Shown here: in pieces, positions 1 to 11,298 of the stretch
How positions within the stretch are numbered: the stretch's first letter is position 1
How the letters are laid out: every line of letters begins with the position of its first letter
Source: Poa pratensis
Lineage: Eukaryota; Streptophyta; Magnoliopsida; Poales; Poaceae
Length of the DNA stretch: 64,000 nucleotides
NCBI GenBank assembly: GCA_947311845.1
Contig: CAMZMU010000075.1
Coordinates: forward strand, 23,349,421-23,413,420
Reading direction: 5' to 3'
Position numbers and translations under genes: made by a program
Notes under the pieces: generated by a model
What the model was told of the DNA's origin: nothing
Databases searched by the model: none
Seen by the model: the letters and a program-made list of their open reading frames with translations, nothing else

Positions 1-850
1 ACGAGATGAGACAATGTGCTCTTGTGTGATCAAACCATTCGATCACTACACATATAAACTCGCACCGATATCATTCTCTTTTCTCATTCGTATCCCCGAT
101 ATCCTGTGATAAATCACACTGTGTCTGGCCAGACGATTAGGTGGCATCGGTGATACTGAGATGGCCTACAGGATGTATCTCTCCATCACCTGGAGGAGTA
201 AGTACCATTTTTGAATAATCTCAGTTCTATTACACACTTTAGGTTACACCCAAAAGCAATTACGGCAACACGTTAGATGACGATCAAAGCGTAAGTGTTA
301 AATGTGCGGTCACTAGATGTTGGTAGCAACAGGAGGGGGAAGCGGCAACATAGAGGCTTAAAAATGACAAATTGTTAAGAGAAAACAAACACAAACCATT
401 ATACAAATGGCTCAAAAATCCTGGCTAAAGTAGGAGTCTAGACCGAAGCCCCCCAGGTACGTAGCCAACACAGCATACAAGTAGACATGCCACCGCCACA
501 CATACAAATCCCAACATGGATACAGCTAACAAAAACTCTATTACCACTTGCTAACTTCATCTGTGACGATTTTTCTCTTAGGAAGATCATACAATTGGGT
601 AGGTTCGAACAATTGTCATTCCGACAATATACTCTTATACTTGTTTGACTTATACAAAGTTCATGATCAGGAAAACGTGATCATCTAACAACAAGATAAG
701 CTAATCTTAGATACAAGACTAGAAACACTTGGTTTTGTCTATATCTCTACACGTGCTTTGGAGGTTCTCCTTTGAATACTCACTATTCAATTGCCAAAGC
801 AGTTATAGCATAAAGATATAAATATTAATAATAAACTTGGAGATACAACA
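1..850 (-). mobile_element. Antisense LTR fragment, Angela/WIS-like (Copia), copy 1
   Basis: This is the distal part of the degenerate LTR that is seen more fully at 24545-26515. Read on the minus strand it resembles the first half of Angela/WIS-type LTRs, with an AT-rich start, a stretch about a change of temperature-like short motifs and a GATCACAC-rich segment. The similarity is judged from memory of the family, not from an alignment. No coding capacity is visible. The left part of the element lies outside the window. Confidence 0.4.
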
Positions 851-854
851 ACGA

Positions 855-2670
855 GGAGGATGGTCAAGTTGGAGGACTAGTACCGCACTTAGTTCATGGT
901 GGGGTATCAATTCTCCAGTATGCTGATGATACAATATTGTTTCTAGAGCATGACCTCGCGAAAACCGTGAACATGAAATTAATATTGTCTTTTTTGAACA
1001 ACTATCAGGATTAAAAAATTATTTCCACAAAAGTGAGTTGTACTGTTTTGGCAAAGCAGTTGATGATCAAAATGAGTATCGAAATATTTTTGGCTGTGAG
1101 CTAGGATCACTTCCATTTAAATATCTTGGTATTCCTATTCATTACAGAAAGCTCCTTAATAAAGAGTGGAAACCGGTTGAGGATCGTTTCGAGCGGAAAC
1201 TAGGATCCTGGGAGGCTAAGATGTTGTCATACGGAGATCGTCTTATGCTTATTAATTCAGTTTTGACTAGCTTGCCAATGTTTTCCTATCCTTTTTTGAA
1301 ATACCTAAGGGGGTTCGTAAAAGATTGGATTATTACCGTTCTCGCTTTTTCTGGCAAAGTGACCAGCAGAAGCGAAAATATAGACTCACTAAGTGGAATG
1401 TGGTATGTAGACCAAAGGATCAAGGGGGGCTCGGTATAGAAGTTTTAGAGACTAAGAATAAATGTTTATTGTCTAAATGGTTGTTCAAGTTACTTCATCA
1501 AGAAGGTATGTGGCAGGAGCTTTTAACTAATAAGTATTTGAGTGACAAAACGTTGTTTCAAGTTCAAGTTAAGCCAACAGATTCACCTTTCTGGAAGGGT
1601 TTGATGGGAGTTAAGGATGATTTTTTAAAGTATGGATCCTTTGTAATTGGGGATGGACACCAAACCTGGTTTTGGGAGGATGTGTGGATGGGAGATACTT
1701 CACTTGCGCAACAGTACCCATCCTTATACAACATTGCTTCAAATAAAAATTCAACAGTCGCGGCTGTTTTTGAAACTACTCCTATTAACTTGCCTTTCAG
1801 GAGACACTTGGTAGCTAATGTACGTGAGTCCTGGTTTCATTTAGTTGAGCGTCTTATGCGTGTACACTTGACGAATGAACAAGATCGCTTTAGATGGAGA
1901 TTAACACAAACGGGTGTGTTCTCTGTTAAATCTTATTATGCCAAACTTATTAATGGCCACACAAGATACCTGCGGAAGTATCTGTGGAAATTGAAGGTTC
2001 CTTTGAAGATCAGGATCTTTTTATGGTTCTTGCACAAAAAAGAGTTGTTAACTAAGGATAATTTGATCAAGCGGAGATGGATTGGATGTAAGAAATGTGT
2101 TTCCTGTGATGCAGACGAGTCTGTTGAGCATCTGTTTATCTCTTGTCCTTTTGCTCGTGATATTTGGCGTCTGGTTCACTTCACTTTCAATATTTACCCA
2201 CCGACTAGTGTAGCGAATTTGTTTGGCTCTTGGTTGAATGGGATTGATACGAAGACAAAAGAGCGCATTAGGATTGGTGTTGCGGCCGTCCTATGGACAA
2301 TCTGGAACTGTCGTAATGACGTGGTTTTTAATAAGACATCATGTACTCATTATTTGCAGGTTATCAACAAGGCCACCTACTGGATCCACATGTGGTCTTA
2401 TCTTCTGCCTGCGGAGCAGCGTGGACTCATGGATTCAGGATGTACTCGAATGATGATGGTCGTACGGGCTATCTTCTGCCGGGTGGGTGGCTACATCCTA
2501 AGAGAATAGATGGATAGAGCTTTGTTTAAGTGGTTGATTTTTGTATCCACCTTGTGTGATCCTTGAATTGTAACCGCATGATTTCTTGATACTTGATAAT
2601 AAATGCGGCGGCTGGGTGCATCGTTTTAATGCAGAGGCCGGGGAACCGCACCCCCTTTTCTAAAAAAAAA
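855..2670 (+). mobile_element. 5'-truncated LINE (non-LTR retrotransposon), copy 1
   Basis: The element begins inside the reverse transcriptase domain. The catalytic motif YADDT is encoded around 910-935. The thumb region follows from 1038, then the C-terminal zf-RVT zinc domain with Cys/His pairs between about 2090 and 2170. The 3' UTR carries the usual grass LINE end (AATAAATGCGGCGG, then TGCAGAGGCCGGGG) and closes with an A tail at 2662-2670. The reading frame is broken near 980 in both copies. It is also broken near 1283, where this copy lacks a C that copy 2 has. I found no target-site duplication. Confidence 0.85.
1038..2509 (+). pseudogene. LINE reverse transcriptase C-terminus and zf-RVT domain, frameshifted copy
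   Basis: Two overlapping frames (from 1038 and from 1325) together encode what copy 2 encodes in one 490-residue frame at 26703-28175. The visible parts are the post-catalytic reverse transcriptase segment (SLPFKYLGIPIHYRKL), the LxxWxxxxLSYGDR thumb motif, and the zf-RVT domain (VPLKIRIFLWFLHKKELLTK, then CKKCVSC and HLFISC). The only break between the two frames is one missing C near 1283, in a context where many other one-base losses separate the copies. It is probably a sequence error on top of an already truncated element. Confidence 0.8.
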
Positions 2671-3696
2671 CGGTGAGTACCCCCACCGCCCCTGGTGTGG
2701 AAAATTCTGCATCCTTCGTTTTCCCCTTTGCATTCATGACAGATCAGAGAGAAAATGGCCCGATTGGAGGGGATTCGTTCTTTTTTGTCGTTTAGTTGTA
2801 GTAGGTTCTGTTAAGTTCCTTAGTTATGAGATGTCTACTATTTCTTTCCTAGGCCTAGGCTGCGACTTTTGACTTCTTTCATTGTACCCCTTTCGTGTAA
2901 CAAAAACTAGCAAAGCCTACCAAGACCAGAAGCCCAATAAAAAACAAAAACAAGTCCAATAAACTGCTAAAACAACAAACAATTAAAACAAAACCCCACT
3001 AAAAATAATAAGGGGAAAAGGGGGCTGGGGATCGACCCATGACCTACATGATGTCAGCGTACCAAGAATTCTCCGTCAACCGAACGTCTCAAGATATTTT
3101 TGCCTATTGTTTCTTTGCGGCCTATTTAAAGAATTAACGGCTTTTGTGTCGCTTTACCTTCAAATAGAAAAACACCGGTATTCACTAGAAAAAGGCCAAC
3201 ATTTTAAAAGGTTTGTCACGCGTGTTTGTTATCTCGCCAAGTGGCGGTTTCTCCTTCCGCAAATAATTTATATTGTATCTGCATGCTCGTCAAGTGTCGC
3301 AAGAGAAAAAAGTGGGGGATGAGGATGTGAGAGAGAGCACACATGCCTCGAGCTAATTGTACCCAAAAACACCATGTAAAATTAGAGCACACAGGTTCAC
3401 GAGAAACCCTTCTCTTTCCCGCAACCCATCTATTGGCGACAACAACGACACCAAAGGCCCTGTGAGCACCCTCTTTTCATCTTTGAGATCATCTTTTTCA
3501 TATTTCACATGCAGTGTTAAACAGTGGACCACGTACACCTCAGCTCTCACCTCGACCAATCTTCCCCTGACCACAAGCGATCACGGACTTCTCTTGAACA
3601 CGCCCAAATCAGGCCGCGCGCTTTAATCTATACAAGACGCTACGTACGTACCTACATCCATTCTCTCAGCTCCGTCCTCCCACAGACATCCGAGAC
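2671..3696. other. Intergenic and upstream region of the STE20-type kinase
   Basis: No coding similarity is recognised here. The segment 2930-3010 is A-rich and 3330-3660 probably holds the kinase core promoter and 5' leader. A weak TATA-like string (CTATACAAG) sits near 3628, about 70 bases before the ATG. That promoter assignment is inference only. Short open frames in this stretch have no recognisable product. Confidence 0.4.
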
Positions 3697-5238
3697 ATGG
3701 CAGATGTCGACGCGGGTTCTGGCGGCGAAGTGAAGTACCCGCTCAACCCAGAGTCCTACCGCCTTCTCTGCAAGATCGGCAGCGGCGTGAGCGCCGTCGT
3801 GTACAAGGCCGCGTGCCTGCCGCTCGGCTCGGCGCCGGTGGCCATAAAGGCAATCGACCTGGAGCGCTCCCGCGCCAACCTCGAGGACGTGTGGCGTGAG
3901 GCCAAGGCGATGGCGCTGCTGTCGCACGCCAACGTGCTGCGCGCGCACTGCTCCTTCACGGTCGGCAGCCACCTGTGGGTGGTCATGCCGTTCATGGCCG
4001 CCGGATCGCTGCACTCCATCCTGGCGCACGGGTTCCCCGACGGTCTCCCGGAGCCGTGCATCGCGGTCGTGCTCAAGGAGACGCTCCGCGCGCTGTGCTA
4101 CCTTCACGAGCAGGGCCGGATCCACCGCGACATCAAGGCCGGGAACGTGCTGGTGGACGCCGACGGCTCCGTCAAGCTCGCCGACTTCGGCGTGTCCGCG
4201 TCCATATACGAGACCCCGCGTGCCGCGGCATCCTCCTTGTCTAGTCCCTTGATCCACGCGCCTCAGGTCGTGCTCGGTTCTTCTTCCTACTTCAGCGAGA
4301 TGGCAGGGACGCCGTACTGGATGGCGCCGGAGGTGATCCACTCGCACGTCGGCTACGGCATCAAGGCGGACATCTGGTCCTTCGGCATCACGGCCCTCGA
4401 GCTCGCGCACGGCCGGCCACCGCTCTCTCACCTGCCGCCGTCCAAGTCGATGCTGCTGAGGATCACGAGTCGTGCCCGACTGGAGGACGCCGAGAACTCA
4501 AAGAAGAAAAAGTTCTCCAAGGCGTTCAAAGACATGGTGTCCTCTTGCCTCTGCCAAGAGCCGGCCAAGCGGCCGTCCGCTGAGAAGCTTCTCCGGCACC
4601 CCTTCTTCAAAGGCTGCCGCTCCAAGGACTACCTCGTCCGCAACGTCCTCAGCAGCGTGCCGAGCATCGAGGAACGGTGCCAGGACGTCACGAGCTTCTG
4701 CGGCTGTACCGCAGGGGGCGCGCGGTGCGTGTCACCATGCCAGGGCCAGGCCAGCATCGTCAAGAACCGCCGCATGAGCGGCTGGAACTTCAACGCAAAG
4801 GAAGATGCGGAGAGCTTCGAGGAGCTCGATCTGACCGAGACGGCAGCACGGCGTTTCCTTCCATTCGATGACGAATGCCAGGTGCTCGAGCAAGCTTGCG
4901 AAGGCGGCGTCGGAGACGATGAAGACAAGGGAATACGTCCGCAAGTTGATCGAGAAACCGAGGAGGAGTTTGGTGGCGTGAAAGGGGTGGTGGTTCCACA
5001 TCTGATGACTATCTTGGGGAGCCTCGAGCTGCAGAAAAGAGTGCTGGAGCAAGAGTTCGTAGGCGGCTGCTATCACCTCGACGGTAAGTGCTGCCGCGAG
5101 ACGACGGCAAGGGAGGAGATGCTACTTGCATACGTGCGCCAGCTCGAGGAGAGGGTGGGAGTGCTGACCTTGGAGGTGGAGGAGGAAATCACCAGGAACG
5201 CCCATCTGGAAGAGGTTCTCCGCGAGAGGGCTGCCTGA
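3697..5238 (+). CDS. STE20/GCK-type Ser/Thr kinase, BLUS1-like (SPAK/OSR1 group), copy 1
   Basis: This is a complete intronless frame of 513 residues with a good start context (GACATGG). The kinase domain spans about residues 21-310. It has a glycine loop IGSGVSAVVYKA (27-38), catalytic Lys51 in VAIK, HRDIKAGN with Asp145, DFG Asp163, and GTPYWMAPE ending at 212. HRDIKAGN and GTPYWMAPE place it in the STE20 family, and the overall layout matches plant SPAK/OSR1-type kinases, which include Arabidopsis BLUS1, the blue-light stomatal-opening kinase. A Ser-rich insertion lies in the activation loop (about 173-200). The C-terminus (about 476-513) is predicted coiled coil. All catalytic residues are present. 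A specific role in blue-light signalling is inference from family similarity. The protein is identical in both copies. Confidence 0.93.
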   Translation: MADVDAGSGGEVKYPLNPESYRLLCKIGSGVSAVVYKAACLPLGSAPVAIKAIDLERSRANLEDVWREAKAMALLSHANVLRAHCSFTVGSHLWVVMPFMAAGSLHSILAHGFPDGLPEPCIAVVLKETLRALCYLHEQGRIHRDIKAGNVLVDADGSVKLADFGVSASIYETPRAAASSLSSPLIHAPQVVLGSSSYFSEMAGTPYWMAPEVIHSHVGYGIKADIWSFGITALELAHGRPPLSHLPPSKSMLLRITSRARLEDAENSKKKKFSKAFKDMVSSCLCQEPAKRPSAEKLLRHPFFKGCRSKDYLVRNVLSSVPSIEERCQDVTSFCGCTAGGARCVSPCQGQASIVKNRRMSGWNFNAKEDAESFEELDLTETAARRFLPFDDECQVLEQACEGGVGDDEDKGIRPQVDRETEEEFGGVKGVVVPHLMTILGSLELQKRVLEQEFVGGCYHLDGKCCRETTAREEMLLAYVRQLEERVGVLTLEVEEEITRNAHLEEVLRERAA

Positions 5239-5329
5239 TCAAGATTTTGGACATTTTGTGGGTACCTACATATAACCTGCAGTCGTCCACTTCGTTTGCG
5301 GGTGCATATCCGTGTATCTGGACTGTTGT
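5239..5329. other. 3' flank of the STE20-type kinase
   Basis: This short stretch between the kinase stop codon and the recognisable end of an antisense LINE presumably holds the kinase 3' UTR. No clear AATAAA signal is seen. Confidence 0.4.
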
Positions 5330-5562
5330 AAATACGGAGTGGCATCAATGTAACCCCCCAGAAGTATCGATACAACCTCCAGTTTATAGTTGAGCATATT
5401 ACCGACGACCATTGGTGAGATGTGGGAGGTTGACCCATAAATATAATCTCGCTTTTGTCATAGTTGATTTTGAGTCCTGACATTCCTCCAAACACATCAA
5501 TAGAATCTTCAAATGGGTAATTTCCATATCATCATTTTGAATAAGGATCAAAGCGTCATCCA
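5330..5562 (-). mobile_element. Antisense LINE, part 3' of the Copia insertion, copy 1
   Basis: The minus strand encodes the segment that follows the reverse transcriptase active site: DDALILIQ, then SGLKINYDKSEIIFMG, then a decayed thumb entry. The upstream half of the same LINE resumes at 10788. The two halves join at the ATCCA duplication of the Copia element, which falls inside the YVDD codons. The 3' part of the LINE beyond about 5330 is not recognisable. Confidence 0.8.
5558..5562. repeat. Target-site duplication ATCCA, left side of Copia
   Basis: The five bases ATCCA immediately precede the 5' LTR. They recur at 10783-10787 directly after the 3' LTR, which is the expected five-base footprint of Copia integration. 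Confidence 0.93.
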
Positions 5563-5714
5563 TGTTAGAGATGTAAACAGATATACCGTATTGGTATGGT
5601 GTAGTACACCACCCAATACGGTACCCACATGTACGCCACGGTGAGGGCTTTTCTCACCCATATATAACACGTACCCGAGCCCCGAGAGGGGTATCGTTTC
5701 CGCCTACGTCGATA
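5563..5714 (+). repeat. Copia 5' LTR (152 bp), copy 1
   Basis: The LTR starts TGTTAGAGATG and ends GTCGATA, so it does not have the common CA end. It contains CCCATATATAACACG, a likely TATA region, near its centre. It matches 10631-10782 except for two C/T differences. Confidence 0.93.
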
Positions 5715-5727
5715 TGGTATCAGAGCC
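5715..5727 (+). promoter_or_regulatory. Primer-binding site (initiator tRNA-Met)
   Basis: TGGTATCAGAGCC directly follows the 5' LTR. This is the standard plant initiator Met tRNA complement used to prime minus-strand synthesis in many Copia elements. Confidence 0.92.
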
Positions 5728-5987
5728 TACCTCTTCCCTAACCTAGCCGCCGAACGATCCTCTACGTACAACCGCCGCCGCTGTCCGAGCTTCACCTCGG
5801 CCGCCGCCGCCTCCAAAAACCTACACCTAGCCGCCGCCGCTGCAAAACCACAACCAAAAACACAAACACAAACCTGCCGCCGCCGCAATCTTGCCGCTGC
5901 CGCACATCACAAACCAAAACCCTAAAAACCTACATCAAAAACCAGCTGCCGCCGCACTTACACCCAAAACTCCTTGCTTCCGCACCC

Positions 5988-8900
5988 ATGGCGTCCTCCT
6001 CCTCATCGATGCCCTCTGTTGCCGCTTAGCTTGGAGCCCCTCCGTCCCAGAAACTCATGCGCGGGAACTTCTTGTTCTGGAAGACCCTTGTCTTCCCTGC
6101 CTCTGCGGTGCCCAGGTGACCAGGCTCCTCGATGGCAGTGATCGCGCCCCTGCAAAGACAATTGAGATTGAAGATGCAGAGAAGAGGAAGAAAAGGATCC
6201 CAAACCCGGACTATGCTGCATGGATTGCACGTGATCAAGCCGTTCTGAGCTACCTCATCAATTCGTTCTCCCCCGACATCCTTGCACACGCTGTTGGTCT
6301 GGAGACATCCGAATCTGTTTGGGCTGTCATCTCTGGTATGTTTTCCACCCAGTCTTTAGCAAAGGTGAATCACCTTCGTGGACAACTCAATAACACAAAG
6401 AAGAACTCTCTCATGGCTGCACAATATTTTGCTAAGATGAAAGGTTTTAGTTCAGAACTAGTTTCTCTTGGCAAGGAAATAGATGATGGTGAACTTGTTG
6501 GATACATTCTTAATGGACTAGATGGGTCATAGAACAATGTTGTTGCAGCTGTTCATGGCAATTCAAACACTACCCCAGATGAACTTTATGATCAGATTTA
6601 TGCTCATGATATCCGTCAGACCATGCTCTAGGAATCGGGTGATTCTTTCACCTCTTCTGTTAACCTTGCTCGCCGTGGCCGCTCTCGTGGTGACCCTGGC
6701 CGAGCCGATGATGACCATGGCAGCCGCCGTTGAGATGATGATCGTGGCAGCCGCCGCAGAGATGATGATCGTGATCGCGGCTATCGCGGTCGCACCGATG
6801 ACAGAGATGGTGGCCGCCGAGGTGATGGTGGCTGCCGCCGAGACCGTGATGGTGATCGTCGCATCGATGGTCGCCGTGATGATGGTGGGCGTGGCCGTCG
6901 CGGCCGTGATGATTGTGGTCGTTGCCATGATCGTGCCCCCACACCCTATGTTGACATCACTTGCCAGATTTGCAAAATCCATGGCCATCCAGCTAGTGAT
7001 TGCTGGTGGCGCTATCAGGGTGACCGTGATGATTCTGATGATGAAACTGATCACAAAGACAAGATTGCAAATGTTGCCTCTTATGGTGTTGACACAAACT
7101 GGTACCCAGATACTGGTGCCACTGATCATATCACAGGTGAGTTGAGCAAGTTGTCTACACATGAGAGGTACCACGGCCGCGAGCACGTTCACACCACCAA
7201 TGGTCATGGTATGGCAATTTCTCATGTTGGTCATTCTGTTTTGCATACCCCAAATAGTTCTTTGCATCTTAATAATGTTCTACATGTTCCAAGTACATCC
7301 AAAAATCTATTATCTGTTCATAAACTCACACTTGATAATGATGTGTTCATCGAGTTTCATCTCTTCTTCTTTTTGATCAAGGACCAGGCAACAAGGATGG
7401 TTCTGTTTGAGGGTCCCTGCCATGGCGGGCTGTATCCTCTAGTGCCTATCTCTTGCAGGTCTTTCAAGCAAACCTTTATCACAATAAAGTCGTCGTCTTC
7501 TACGTGGCATCGTCGCCTGGGCCATCCCTCTTCGTTTGTGGTGCAACAAATCATTAGGAAAAATGAACTCTCTCATACACCTGAAATAAATGCTCATATT
7601 TGTGGTGCTTGTCAACTAGCTAAGATTCATAAGTTGCCATATCCCATCTCCACCAGTGTCTCCACTGTTCCATTGGAACAAGTGTTTTCTGATGTATGGG
7701 GTCCTGCACCAGCCTTAGTTGGCAAACATTTATATTATGTAAGCTTCATTGATGATTATAGCAAGTTCACATGGATTTACCTGCTTAATAATCGTTCTGA
7801 TGTTTATCAAGTTTTTCTCAATTTCCAACAGTTTATTGAACGAAAATTTGATAGAAACATCAAAACCATGCAAACTGATTGGGGTGGTGAATATGAAAAA
7901 CTCCATACTTTCTTTCAAAAAGTTGGCATATCCCATCATGTTTCATGCCCTCATGCTCCTCATCAAAATGGTTCTGCAGAAAGAAAACACCGTCATATTG
8001 TTGAGGTTGGGTTGTCTCTTTTAGCCAATGCCTCCATGCCTCTAAAATTATGGGATGAAGCATTCCTCACAGCCACCTTCCTCATCAACTTACTCCCTAG
8101 CAAAGTTATAAATTTCGACACTCCTGTAGAGCGCCTCATGCATACAAAACCCAACTATACTTATCTTCGTGTGTTTGGCTGTGCTTGCTGGCCTAACCTT
8201 CGACCTTACAACAAACGTAAACTTGCCTTTCGTTCCAAACGTTGTGTGTTTCTTGGTTATAGCCCCATTCACAAAGGAGTTAAATGCCTTGATATATCTA
8301 TAGGACATGTCTATGTGTCTAGAGATATTGTTTTTGATGAGAATATTTTTCCCTTTGCTGCTTTACATCCCAATGCTGGCAGGCATCTTCGCCATGAAAT
8401 TCTCTTACTCCCAAAAGACACTCCCTCTCACACATCAAATATTGGGGATGCACAAACACATGATCACATGCCTTTGCCTATTATGCTACTTGTTACTAAC
8501 CATGACTAGGAAAACATAGAACCAGATGATGTTGATGATGTTGCTTCAGATTATGCACACACTGAAGAAAATTTGACTAAAAACGGACCAGAAATAGAGT
8601 CAGAAGAACAGGAAACATTCTCTGCCTCCACACCGCTACAGGACAATGGCGCGCAATCCCATGCTGATCCGACATCTGCCTCAAGTCCTGGGGGCTCCAA
8701 TCCCGGAGAAGATTCACCACTCGCGTCACCCACCGCGTCGACTGCGGTGTCGTCGTCTGCGTCACGGGGGGACAAGTCCCCTGTCGCCTCCCCACGCGCG
8801 TCGTCCGTGTCGCCTAGCGCCACGTCGGAGACAGTGACGTCCCCTGCCGCATCCACCACCGATGCGCGCCAACCAGAATCGGCCACGTCGCCGTCTGCAA

Positions 8901-10618
8901 TGGCATCTTCTGCCGCGGACGGCCCCGGCTCGCTCGGATCCTCTGCGGATACAGCTGCTGCGTCTTCGCCTGCTGCTGGTGTTAGAACACGACTCCAATA
9001 AGGTATTAAAATCCAAAACAATTCAAAGATGGTACAGTTCGTTATAGTACAAAAGGCCGCACTGTGCGGTATGGTCTTCTTTCTTCTATAGGTGAACCGT
9101 GTTCCCTCGCTGAAGCTCTTGATCATCCCAAATGGCGTCAAGCCATGAAAGAAGAATATGATGCTCTTATAAATAACAAGACATGGCACCTTGTCCCTCC
9201 TCGCTCCACCAAAAACCTGATTGACTGCAAATGGGTTTATCGCATCAAGCATCTCTCAGATGGTACTATTGATAGATACAAAGCTCGCCTTGTTGCAAAG
9301 GGCTTCAAGCAAAGGTGCGGCATTGACTATGAAGATACTTTTAGCCATGTTGTCAAGGCAGCCACTATTCACACTGTGTTAACAGTCTCAGTCTCTCGTG
9401 GTTGGAGCTTACGGCAGCTTGATGTTAAGAATGTGTTTTTACATGGTGTTCTGGAAGAGGAGGTTTGCATGCGACAACCACCAGGTTTTGAAAATCCCAA
9501 TGCTCCCCATCACATTTGATAAAGCTCTATATGGTCTTAAGCAAGCTCCCCGTGCATGGTTCTCTCGGTTAAGTTCCAAGCTGCATGATCTTGGTTTTAT
9601 ACCCTCTAAAGCTGATACATCCTTATTTCTTTATCACAAGTCAGACATTATCATTTATCTTCTCATTTATGTTGATGACATCATTGTTACAAGTTCATCA
9701 GATCAGGCAATTACAATATTGTTAAAGGAGCTAAACATCCACTTTGCTATGAAGGACCTCGGTGATCTACACTTTTTCTTGGGTATTGAAGTAACAAAAT
9801 TTTCAGATGGTCTTCTTCTAACTCAACAAAGTATGCAACAGATTTTTTGACAAAGGCTGGTATGAGAGATTGTAAGCCTGCACCCACACCTTTATCATCT
9901 ACAGATAAATTTTCCTTGACCACAGGTGAGCCTCTTGGCCCCGAAGATAGCACACGTTATCGAAGTATTTTTGGGTGCCCTCCAATACCTTACACTAACA
10001 CGGCCGGATTTTTCTTTTTCGGTTAATAAAGTTTGCCAATATCTTCATGCTCCTATGACATCTCACTGGTCAGCTGTTAAGAGAATTTTGAGATATGTTA
10101 GTTAAACTGTAAAACTTGGTATCTCTTTTCAAAGATCTACCTCTACACTGTTGAGTGCATTCTCAGATGCAGATTGGACTGGATGTCCAGATGACAGGCG
10201 TTCCACAGGAGGGTTTACCATCTTTGTTGGACCAAATTTGGTCTTCTGGAATGCCAGAAAGCAAGCTACAGTCTCAAGGTCAAGTACAGAAGCTGAATAC
10301 AAATCACTTGGAAATGCTACAACTGAGCTCATTTGGGTTGAAGCTCTTCTTCAGGAACTTGGGGTAAAACTGAATGAAAAACCATGTTTATGGTGTGATA
10401 ATCTGGGTGCTACTTACTTGTCTGCAAATCCAGTGTTTCATGCCCGCACAAAACACATAGAGATTGATTTTCACTTTGTTCGTGAAAGAGTTGCAAGCAA
10501 AAATCTGGAGATTAAGTTTATATCAAGCAAAGATCAAGTTGCTGACGGGTTTACGAAAGCTCTTCATGTTGGTAGTCCTCATGAGTTTAGGCGTAATCTA
10601 AATCTGCTACCAGTTTAG
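5988..10618 (+). pseudogene. Copia gag-pol polyprotein remnant, copy 1
   Basis: Essentially one reading frame runs from the ATG at 5988. Gag has a retrotransposon-type N-terminal domain, an Arg/Asp-rich tail and a CCHC zinc knuckle (6962-7003). The protease signature DTGA is at 7109-7120. Integrase has a zinc-binding HHCC region and a D,D,E core (SDVWG, QTDWGGE, AERKH). Reverse transcriptase has the [10 protein letters not shown] and YVDD motifs, and RNase H includes SSTEAEY. In-frame stops occur at 6027, 6530, 6629, 6731, 8507, 8999 and near 10105. Frameshifts occur near 6100 (this copy only), 9515, 9826 (this copy only) and 9970. The domains are intact enough to name but the polyprotein is not expressible. 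Confidence 0.93.
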
Positions 10619-10630
10619 AATAAGGGGGGC

Positions 10631-10782
10631 TGTTAGAGATGTAAACAGATATACCGTATTGGTATGGTGTAGTACACCACCCAATACGGTACCCACATGT
10701 ACGCCACGGTGAGGGCTCTTCTCACCCATATATAACACGTACCCGAGCCCCGAGAGGGGTATCGTTTCCGCCTATGTCGATA
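10631..10782 (+). repeat. Copia 3' LTR (152 bp), copy 1
   Basis: Same length and ends as the 5' LTR, with two C/T differences. It is preceded by a short purine tract (AATAAGGGGGG) that serves as the polypurine tract, and followed by the ATCCA target duplication at 10783-10787. Confidence 0.93.
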
Positions 10783-11156
10783 ATCCACATATTATAACTG
10801 CAAGATTACCGACGAAACAATTATGTGCATAAAGCCCTCGTCAAACTCTATGTGAGACAACACCTCAATGGGAGAATCCTAGTTGACTCGATCGTAGTGT
10901 CCCTCCAACAATCTCTTGGAGGACCCATGCCCCATTCATGATAAAACATCCCTTAATGAATGTTTTCTGAGTTGGACGGATAACTCTGTGAGCAATAGGG
11001 TAAACGCGAAGCAAAGCTTTGGAAATAAGCTTGAAGATCACATTTATCAGAGAAATTGGGCAAAATTGAGAAATTAGGTTGGCCCCTTTACACCTCGATA
11101 CATCAATTGTTCCCAAAATTGAGTCATTAAGAATGTGTAAAACCCCATGCTTATTA

Positions 11157-11298
11157 CTCCACCTGTTCTTAAATGTAAGATGTTTTAGCATCTTCTAGAT
11201 TTACATGTATCTAGACACATTCTAGTGTGCATGTAACTCCATATCTAGTCAACATAAGTGAAACAACTAAAACATCTTATATTTAAAAACAGAGGGAG
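11157..11298. mobile_element. Stowaway MITE (142 bp) inside the LINE, copy 1
   Basis: The terminal inverted repeats read CTCCACCTGTTCTTAAA on the left and the imperfect complement ending CAGAGGGAG on the right. The element is flanked by TA on both sides, which is the Stowaway/Mariner target site. It interrupts the LINE reverse transcriptase frame, so it inserted after the LINE. Confidence 0.88.

Larger units (their letters stand above)
5563..10782 (+). mobile_element. Complete Ty1/Copia LTR retrotransposon with 152-bp LTRs, copy 1
   Basis: The element is 5220 bp with five-base target duplications. It has a primer-binding site complementary to initiator Met tRNA next to the 5' LTR and a G-rich tract before the 3' LTR. 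The order gag, protease, integrase, reverse transcriptase, RNase H is that of Copia. The two LTRs differ at two positions (about 98.7% identical), so insertion was fairly recent. The coding region carries several premature stops and frameshifts and cannot make a full polyprotein. It is inserted in the reverse transcriptase of an older antisense LINE. Confidence 0.95.

Noticed and set aside
3652..4431. 259-residue minus-strand open frame opposite the STE20-type kinase (and its twin at 29318-30097)
   Set aside because: Arg/His/Gly-rich composition typical of the antisense of GC-rich coding sequence, with no motifs. The plus-strand kinase explains the region.
6522..7145. Met/Ala/Val-rich plus-strand frame that looks like a membrane protein, and His-rich and Ile/Thr-rich minus-strand frames over the same bases
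   Set aside because: All are off-frame readings of the Arg/Asp-rich gag repeat (GATGATCG-like codons).
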